Shown here: positions 54,929-55,297 of the stretch, piece after piece
How positions within the stretch are numbered: the first letter of the stretch is position 1
How the letters are laid out: each line of letters starts with the position of its first letter
DNA from: Candidatus Parcubacteria bacterium
GTDB taxonomy: Bacteria > Patescibacteriota > Saccharimonadia > Saccharimonadales > 2-12-FULL-41-12
DNA length: 55,297 nucleotides
NCBI GenBank assembly: GCA_019347895.1
Contig: JAHWKM010000007.1
Span: forward strand, 1-55,297
Direction: 5' to 3'
Position numbers and translations under genes: made by a program
Notes under the pieces: generated by a model
Told to the model about the DNA's origin: nothing
The model's database searches: none
The model's input: the letters and a program-made list of their open reading frames with translations, nothing else

Positions 54929-55297
54929 ATGTATACTCGCGGGGTGAAAGCTGCTACTTTTGACAAAGCAACCACTCAAGGGCATACTTGTTTCTTTTAT
55001 ACAGACGCCGTGGATCGGTTCGGAGTACTTGCACAGTACTTTAAGCAGGGCTTAGACAAGAATGAGCTGTGTATTTTTGTAACTGCCGAGTCCCAAGATG
55101 ACACAATCCATTATTTTATGAATGCAGGTTTAGACGTAAGCAAGCCTGTAAAGGATAAAGCTTTAAGAATATTTGAAATGAACTCCACTTATATTTCTAA
55201 CGGTAGATTTGTAACAGAGTACATGCTAAATAACGTCAGTAACTTTATAGACAACGCAAAAGAAAAAGGTTATAGCGGCCTGCGCACAGCCGGCGAG
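54929..55297 (+). CDS. MEDS-domain protein (partial, runs off window)
   Basis: GHTCFFYTDAVDRFGVLAQYFKQGLDKNELCIFVTAESQDDTIHYFMNAGLDV; frame open to the window end. Confidence 0.75.
   Translation, partial: MYTRGVKAATFDKATTQGHTCFFYTDAVDRFGVLAQYFKQGLDKNELCIFVTAESQDDTIHYFMNAGLDVSKPVKDKALRIFEMNSTYISNGRFVTEYMLNNVSNFIDNAKEKGYSGLRTAGE

Overview
The window looks like a compact chromosome segment from a Patescibacteria/CPR lineage. RpoB style, gene order and the S16/KhpA/RNase III/NusB cluster suggest Saccharimonadia, but this placement is inferred, not computed. The core genes include rpoC (partial), rpoB, clpP, tig, hisS, rsmD, recG, tyrS, a class A PBP, a PIN/TRAM ATPase-like gene, radA, khpA, rpsP, rnc, nusB, rpmF-like, leuS, ddl, a membrane-anchored Mur ligase, ligA, htpX, lemA, folE, folB, ahcY and a PfkB kinase, plus four tRNA genes: Leu-TAG, Ala-GGC, Leu-TAA and Cys-GCA. 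The right third is an accessory region (DUF305/DUF4396, FAD oxidoreductase, RibD-like reductase, orphan proteins, a MEDS-domain gene). The most interesting material is mostly outside ordinary genes. (1) A solitary PaaX/Cas2-like gene is bracketed by two near-identical 38-bp palindromes. (2) A four-helix-bundle (S23/IVP-type) gene is bracketed by period-7 repeats and inserted between lemA and htpX; a second period-7 array lies beside radA. (3) A ~560-bp non-coding element has perfect 29-bp terminal inverted repeats and a train of internal hairpins, and a related hairpin-rich region lies upstream of rpoB. (4) Two different tRNA-Leu genes each have a duplicated 3' tail at exactly 178 bp offset. 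(5) A low-complexity insertion in Ddl sits next to a short ORF resembling a truncated alanine racemase N-terminus. All homology calls come from reading motifs; no searches were run.
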